Assembly: GCA_902489795.1 (NCBI GenBank)
Contig: CABUBU010000001.1
Coordinates: forward strand, 1 to 64,000
DNA length: 64,000 bases
Source: an uncultured Azospirillum sp.
GTDB taxonomy: Bacteria; Pseudomonadota; Alphaproteobacteria; RF32; CAG-239
Direction of reading: 5' to 3'
The notes under the pieces are model-generated. The model saw only the letters and a program-made list of their open reading frames with translations. It was not told the origin of the DNA and did not search any database. This document shows, in pieces, positions 59,415 to 64,000 of the stretch (positions are counted from its first letter, which is position 1; each line of letters opens with the position of its first letter). A program made the position numbers and the translations under genes.

Positions 59415-61630
59415 TGTCATTCAAACCGTTCAAATACGCCTTGCTGGCGGCAGGCTTCGGAAGCGCCGCGCTGCTGCCGTTCTGGTCGTTTGCCGAAAGC
59501 GCGCCGGCGCCAAAGCGCGAACGCACGGAAATTCACTTCAGCGCTGATCAGGTGGAAGAAAACTCCGAAACCAAATTGATTACCGCCACCGGCAATGTTA
59601 ACATCGTCCGCGAGGGCACCACCCTTAAAGCCGACAAAATCACGTATGACCGTAAAAACGACAAAATCACCGCCGACGGCCACGTCAATATCATTCAGCC
59701 GGACGGCACCACCGTCTTTGCCGACAGCGCCGAACTGGAAGACAAAATGTCAAAAGGTGCCATTCACGAAGTGAAAATGATTCTCGCCGACGAAAGCCGG
59801 GTCGCCGCCCGCCGCATCAAACAGTCGGAAAACAAAAACAAATATTTCTTTTACGGCGTTTATTCGCCCTGCGACGTCTGCGAAGACAACCCGTCCCCCC
59901 TGTGGCAGATAAAAGCGCGCAAAATCACTCACGACGCTGCCAACAAAGACGTTTATTATCAGGATGCGTTTATCCAGATCAAAGACATACCGGTATTTTA
60001 TACCCCGTTCATGTCGCACCCCGACCCGACGGTCAAACGGCGTTCCGGCTTTCTGCCGCCGTCGATGCGTTCCACATCTTACCTCGGCAGTTCGCTCGAA
60101 CTTCGCTATTTCTGGAACATCTCCGACCATGAAGACCTGCTGTTTTCACCGCTTTTGAGCGCCGATCAGGGTGTGGTCTGGGGCGGCAGATACCGCAAAA
60201 TGCTCTATAACGGCGAACTGAACCTGTCCGGTTCCTACATGAAAGACAAAGACACCGACGAAAACCGCTACGGCATTTTCGCCAACGGACGTTATGAGAT
60301 TAACGACCTCTGGCTGGGAAGTTTTGACATCAACTACGCTTCCGACAGTTCCTATTTAAAAGACCTCTCACTGCCTGGCAAAACCGAAACCTGGCTGACT
60401 TCGCACGCCGCGCTCGAACGTTTCGAAAACCGCGATTATGCCGCCATTGAGGCCTATTCCTACAAGCTGGTCAGCTATTCCCTCAAAGAGTATCACGCTT
60501 CCGAATTTGAAAAACGCGATTACAGCAAACCTTATATCCTGCCGCTTATCACCTATGAACACATCGGCGAAACCAACAGCTACGGCGCCTATTTCAAAAA
60601 CACCGTCAGCACCGCCTCCGTATACCGCGAACGCGACGAAACCAAAACCCAGCGGGCGACCATGATCAATTCCTGGAACCTGCCTTATACCAGTCCTTAC
60701 GGCGAAAAATACAAGTTCGTAGCTTCGGTCAAATCGGATGTCTATTACATTGACAAATACGTCAACAGCTATGACAGCAGCTATACCGGCGCCGTCGGCC
60801 GGGTATTTCCGCAGGCGGGGTTGGAATGGCGGCTGCCGTTCGTCAAAGCGACGGAAAGCTCGCGCCAGATCATCGAACCGATCATCGTCGCCGTGGCGGC
60901 ACCGAACGGAGGCAACAAAATCAACAAAATTCCCAACGAAGACAGCCTTAACGCCCAGCTGGACGACACCAACATCTTAAACCTGGACCGCTACAACGGC
61001 TATGACCGGAACGATACCGGCAGCCGCATCAGTTACGGTTTCAACTGGAGCTCTTACGGCAACATTATCGGCCGCACCTCCATGTTCATCGCCCAGAGTT
61101 ACTACTTTAACGAAGACGAAAGCTTTTCACAAAGCCTTGGCGACAACAGTCATTTCAGCGACTATGTCGGCCGCGTTTACGCCTCGCCGGCCTCATACCT
61201 CGACTTCAACTACCGGTTCCGCATCGACCGTACCGACCATTCGCTGAAATACAACGAAATCAACGCCAAAATCGGCCCCGACGTCCTGTCGGCCTACATT
61301 GCCTTCACCTCAATCAAAGGGCGCAAGGACAATCGGGCGGACAGCGGGCTTTATTTCTTCGACGACTACCGGGAAAGAAAGGAACTCTACACGTCAATCC
61401 AGGCCAAAATTTCCCGCGACTGGAGAATCACCGCCTATAACCGTCAGGATCTGACCAAAGGATCGGTCGGATCGCTTGAACACGGCGGCAAGATAATTTA
61501 TGAAGACGAATGCTTTAAATTAGTCTTTGACATTCATAAATACAACTCGACCGACCCCGACTACGAAGACGGCTACGAATATTCCGCCACGTTTCTCTTG
61601 AAAACGCTCGGCGGTATCGGTTCAAACTAA
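59414..61630 (+). CDS. lptD: LPS-assembly protein LptD
   Basis: 738 residues. After an N-terminal signal/anchor comes an OstA/LptA-like jellyroll (IHFSADQVEENSETKLITAT, GNVNIV). A CDVC pair follows in YSPCDVCEDNP, then FYTPFMSHPDPTVKRRSGFLPP and a large outer-membrane beta-barrel. A C-terminal Cys (YEDECFKL) could pair with the N-terminal cysteines. LptD inserts LPS in the outer leaflet with LptE. Confidence 0.96.
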   Translation: MSFKPFKYALLAAGFGSAALLPFWSFAESAPAPKRERTEIHFSADQVEENSETKLITATGNVNIVREGTTLKADKITYDRKNDKITADGHVNIIQPDGTTVFADSAELEDKMSKGAIHEVKMILADESRVAARRIKQSENKNKYFFYGVYSPCDVCEDNPSPLWQIKARKITHDAANKDVYYQDAFIQIKDIPVFYTPFMSHPDPTVKRRSGFLPPSMRSTSYLGSSLELRYFWNISDHEDLLFSPLLSADQGVVWGGRYRKMLYNGELNLSGSYMKDKDTDENRYGIFANGRYEINDLWLGSFDINYASDSSYLKDLSLPGKTETWLTSHAALERFENRDYAAIEAYSYKLVSYSLKEYHASEFEKRDYSKPYILPLITYEHIGETNSYGAYFKNTVSTASVYRERDETKTQRATMINSWNLPYTSPYGEKYKFVASVKSDVYYIDKYVNSYDSSYTGAVGRVFPQAGLEWRLPFVKATESSRQIIEPIIVAVAAPNGGNKINKIPNEDSLNAQLDDTNILNLDRYNGYDRNDTGSRISYGFNWSSYGNIIGRTSMFIAQSYYFNEDESFSQSLGDNSHFSDYVGRVYASPASYLDFNYRFRIDRTDHSLKYNEINAKIGPDVLSAYIAFTSIKGRKDNRADSGLYFFDDYRERKELYTSIQAKISRDWRITAYNRQDLTKGSVGSLEHGGKIIYEDECFKLVFDIHKYNSTDPDYEDGYEYSATFLLKTLGGIGSN

Positions 61631-61644
61631 CCAAGGAGTTACTT

Positions 61645-62706
61645 ATGATCAAGAAAATGCTGCTGGCCTTGTGCCTGATGTTTTCCGCCGAAGCCCGGGC
61701 TCAGTTTGCCGCCGGCTATGTGCCCGTCCGGCCGGAAGCCGCCCCTGCGGAAGAAGAACGGCAATCGGTGTTGTTCCGTCAGGCCCCCGCACCGGCGGAA
61801 GCCGCGCCCCGTCCCGCGGAGCCCGAAAACATCCGCAAACCGACACCCTACGCCGGCTCCATCCGCATTCTGGCGCAGGTCAACGGCGACATCATCACCA
61901 CCGAAGACATCAACCATCGGGTGCGCGCCTTCTGCATGACCACCGGCATCCCCTACAACCGGCAGACAAAACTGCTGATCATCAACAAAGTCATGCAAAA
62001 CACCATCGACGAAAAGCTGAAGGCTCAGGAAGCCGCCCGCAGCCAGATCGAAATCGGCGACAAGGAAATTGACAACGCCGTCGGCGTTTTCTGCCAAAAC
62101 AACGGCATCAGCCGCAGCCGGCTCAGCCAAATGCTGAAAGATTCCGGCGTCAGTCCGGAGGTTTTCCGCGAACAGCTGAAAACCGATCTTGCCTGGATCC
62201 GTGTCGTCCACCGCGGCACCATGGGAGAAACTATCACTCAGCCGGAAATCGAGGAAGCCCTCGCCATCGCCAAACGCGATATGAGCAAACCCAAATTCAT
62301 GCTTTCCGAAATCGTAATTTCCGCCAAAGACGCCAAACACATTTCCCAGCTGGCTGAAAATCTCCGTCAGGATCCCCGTTTTGAACTTTACGCCGCACAG
62401 TTCTCGCAAAGCCCGAGTTCGTCTTCGGGCGGCAAACTCGGCTGGGTTACGGAAGGCCAACTGCCGCCGGAACTGGAAAAGCATATAAAAAACCTTTCTT
62501 CCGGAGAAGTCAGCGATCCGATCCTGTACAACGGCGACTATTACATTTTCAAAGTCGAGAAAAAATTCGACCCGGACAAAGACCGGATGCCGCTGCCCTC
62601 AAATGAGGAAGTGAAAAACATGCTGCAAAACCAAAAGAACGAACGCTATGCCGAAGAGCGCATGCAGGAACTGCGCCAGCGGGCGGTTATCGAACTGAAA
62701 GAATAA
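61645..62706 (+). CDS. surA: SurA-like periplasmic chaperone/peptidyl-prolyl isomerase
   Basis: 353 residues. A signal peptide (MIKKMLLALCLMFSAEARA) is followed by a Pro/Ala/Glu-rich stretch to ~residue 60. A SurA N-terminal domain (ILAQVNGDIITTEDINHRV) and one parvulin domain (KFMLSEIVISAKDAKH...SPSSSSGGKLGWV, GDYYIFKVEKK) come next. E. coli SurA has two parvulin domains; one is usual in alphaproteobacteria. It sits between lptD, one of its clients in other bacteria, and rsmA. Confidence 0.93.
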   Translation: MIKKMLLALCLMFSAEARAQFAAGYVPVRPEAAPAEEERQSVLFRQAPAPAEAAPRPAEPENIRKPTPYAGSIRILAQVNGDIITTEDINHRVRAFCMTTGIPYNRQTKLLIINKVMQNTIDEKLKAQEAARSQIEIGDKEIDNAVGVFCQNNGISRSRLSQMLKDSGVSPEVFREQLKTDLAWIRVVHRGTMGETITQPEIEEALAIAKRDMSKPKFMLSEIVISAKDAKHISQLAENLRQDPRFELYAAQFSQSPSSSSGGKLGWVTEGQLPPELEKHIKNLSSGEVSDPILYNGDYYIFKVEKKFDPDKDRMPLPSNEEVKNMLQNQKNERYAEERMQELRQRAVIELKE

Positions 62707-62708
62707 AA

Positions 62709-63530
62709 ATGCTGCCCGGTCTTCGCGAAACGGTCGAAAAACACGGCTTGCTGGCGTCTAAAGCGCTGGGGCAGAACTTTCTGCTCGACCGCAACATTAC
62801 CGACAAAATCATCCGCCTCAGCTTAAACCGGCAGGGGTTGTCTTCTTTTGCCGGCTGCAACATCTGCGAAATCGGTCCCGGACCGGGCGGATTGACGCAG
62901 GCGGTGCTGGAAGCCGCCCCGGCTTCGCTGACGGTTATCGAGATGGATCCCCGCTGCATTGCGATCATGGAAGAACTGAAAGCGGAAACAACAATTCCTT
63001 TCCGCATCGTCAACGGCGATGCCCTTGCTTTCGACCTTTCCCGGGAAATCGAGGCGCCCCGCCAGCTTGTCAGCAACCTGCCCTACAACGTTTCGGTGCC
63101 GCTTTTGACCGGCTGGCTGAAACAGGCCGGCAGCTACCGGGCAATGACGCTTATGTTCCAGAAAGAAGTGGCGGAAAGGATTACCGCTCCCACCCGCTGC
63201 AAAGACTACGGCCGGCTTTCGGTGCTGGCACAGCTGACCTGCGGCGTCGCAAAGCTTCTGGAACTGCCGCCGGAATGCTTTACCCCGGCGCCGAAAATCC
63301 GTTCGACGGTTTTGCTGTTTACTCCGAAAACCGAAATTCCCGCTGCCGAAACGCTGGCAAAAGTCGAAAAAATCACCTCGCTCGCCTTTGGCCAGCGGCG
63401 CAAAATGCTGCGCCAGAGCTTGAAAACAATGCCCGACCTGCTTGACAAATGCAGGCATCTCGGCATTGAGCCGACCGCCCGCGCCGAAGAACTGCCGCCG
63501 GAAGCTTTTCTGCAACTGGCCGAAAACTGA
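62709..63530 (+). CDS. rsmA: 16S rRNA dimethyladenosine transferase
   Basis: 273 residues. It dimethylates two adjacent adenines near the 3' end of 16S rRNA (KsgA). SAM motif EIGPGPGGLTQAVLEAA, the acceptor motif NLPYNVSVPLL and the C-terminal domain are all present. It starts 2 nt after surA; pdxA, often between them, is missing. Confidence 0.97.
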   Translation: MLPGLRETVEKHGLLASKALGQNFLLDRNITDKIIRLSLNRQGLSSFAGCNICEIGPGPGGLTQAVLEAAPASLTVIEMDPRCIAIMEELKAETTIPFRIVNGDALAFDLSREIEAPRQLVSNLPYNVSVPLLTGWLKQAGSYRAMTLMFQKEVAERITAPTRCKDYGRLSVLAQLTCGVAKLLELPPECFTPAPKIRSTVLLFTPKTEIPAAETLAKVEKITSLAFGQRRKMLRQSLKTMPDLLDKCRHLGIEPTARAEELPPEAFLQLAEN

Positions 63531-63799
63531 CGACAGCGGCCGCCCAAACGACGGATCTGCGTGCTGCCGGCAATTTCCGGCGCGACTTTAAACAGCGGTC
63601 GCCCGCTTTCGACAACCGCATCCCCGCGTCGTCCTTCCCCGTCCGGCGGCAGTTATTCCCGAAAGCGGCATATTTTCGGCACGACGCCTTTTTTCAGACA
63701 GAAAATAAAATTTTGTCAATTTTTGGCTTGAAAAATTCGAACGATTGTGGTATCCGTAGTTTTAGTCAATCATTATTAATAAAATTAAAAACCGACTAT

Positions 63800-64000
63800 A
63801 TGAAAAGAAAAGATGTTTTTAGTGCTTTTGCCCGCAAGCTCGGCATCAGCAGACAAAATCTGGAAAATTACCGGATTAACGACGGCAGGATTTATCTTCC
63901 GTATTTGCAGAGCATTTTTACCGACATCAAAAAACAGCTCCAAAGCGACCGGAAAAACTACAATCTCGTCGACGAATTCAGCGCCAGATCCGCCAACCCG
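63800..64000 (+). CDS. Start of a possible HTH protein (runs off the window)
   Basis: An open frame of 67 codons starting MKRKDVFSAFARKLGISRQN at 63800 continues past the window end. FARKLGISRQNLENY fits a helix-turn-helix core of the lambda-repressor type. The 269 nt before it contain no gene; TTGAAA and TATCCG 17 bp apart near 63729-63757 are a weak promoter match. No ribosome-binding site is obvious, so confidence is limited. Confidence 0.5.
   Translation, partial: MKRKDVFSAFARKLGISRQNLENYRINDGRIYLPYLQSIFTDIKKQLQSDRKNYNLVDEFSARSANP

Overview
The window reads as part of a chromosome from an alphaproteobacterium, probably a host-associated or gut lineage. The evidence is the gene order secY-adk-rpsM-rpsK-rpoA with no rpmJ, the YlxR-L7Ae fusion between nusA and infB, the lptF-lptD-surA-rsmA order, the membrane pyrophosphatase and the Gram-negative envelope genes (lptD, surA, a type V autotransporter). 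Assignment below class is inference. No tRNA, rRNA or CRISPR array was recognised.

Layout. 1-1278: 3' part of uup (+). 1279-2217: gene-free, with degenerate repeats. 2218-2724: rplQ (-) with its own promoter. 2980-7256: dtd (+), converging on a tight five-gene minus-strand operon encoding a SAM methyltransferase, an AlaRS-core-like protein, an MccF-like S66 peptidase and two dCTP-deaminase-fold proteins. 7257-10714: gene-poor DNA with one orphan gene, a polypurine tract, a 110-bp tandem repeat, a dispersed repeat and a decayed IS200-type insertion. 10768-26287: the ribosomal protein supercluster (-), rpsJ to rpoA, interrupted by a 2-kb accessory block at about 14.9-16.9 kb. 26805-29414: autotransporter (-). 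29601-33287: ychF, pth, rplY and a GalU-like gene (-). 33366-37553: a giant AsmA-family gene (-). 37668-42439: nucleoside salvage operon cdd-PNP-deoC-deoA-pgeF plus an AmpD-like amidase (+). 42528-44051: metG (-). 44308-53449: rimP-nusA-ylxR-infB-rbfA-truB-rpsO-pnp (+). 53571-55601: small membrane genes and a broken effector-like gene (-). 55765-63530: hppA, then lptF-lptD-surA-rsmA (+). 63800-end: start of a possible HTH gene.

The ribosomal supercluster is cut into separate transcription units. rpsJ-rplO ends at a strong terminator. secY-adk follows a 2-kb insert. rpsM-rpsK-rpoA has a near-consensus promoter and its own terminator. rplQ lies 8 kb from rpoA with another promoter and terminator. 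Both inserts carry accessory genes and members of one dispersed intergenic repeat family, so they look like acquired or mobile DNA.

The best candidate for something undescribed is the five-gene operon at 3421-7256. Its members overlap or nearly abut, and three of them (the AlaRS-like protein and both dCTP-deaminase-fold proteins) appear to have altered catalytic residues. A role in making, modifying or resisting an aminoacyl- or peptidyl-nucleotide compound, or in nucleotide-based defence, is only a hypothesis.
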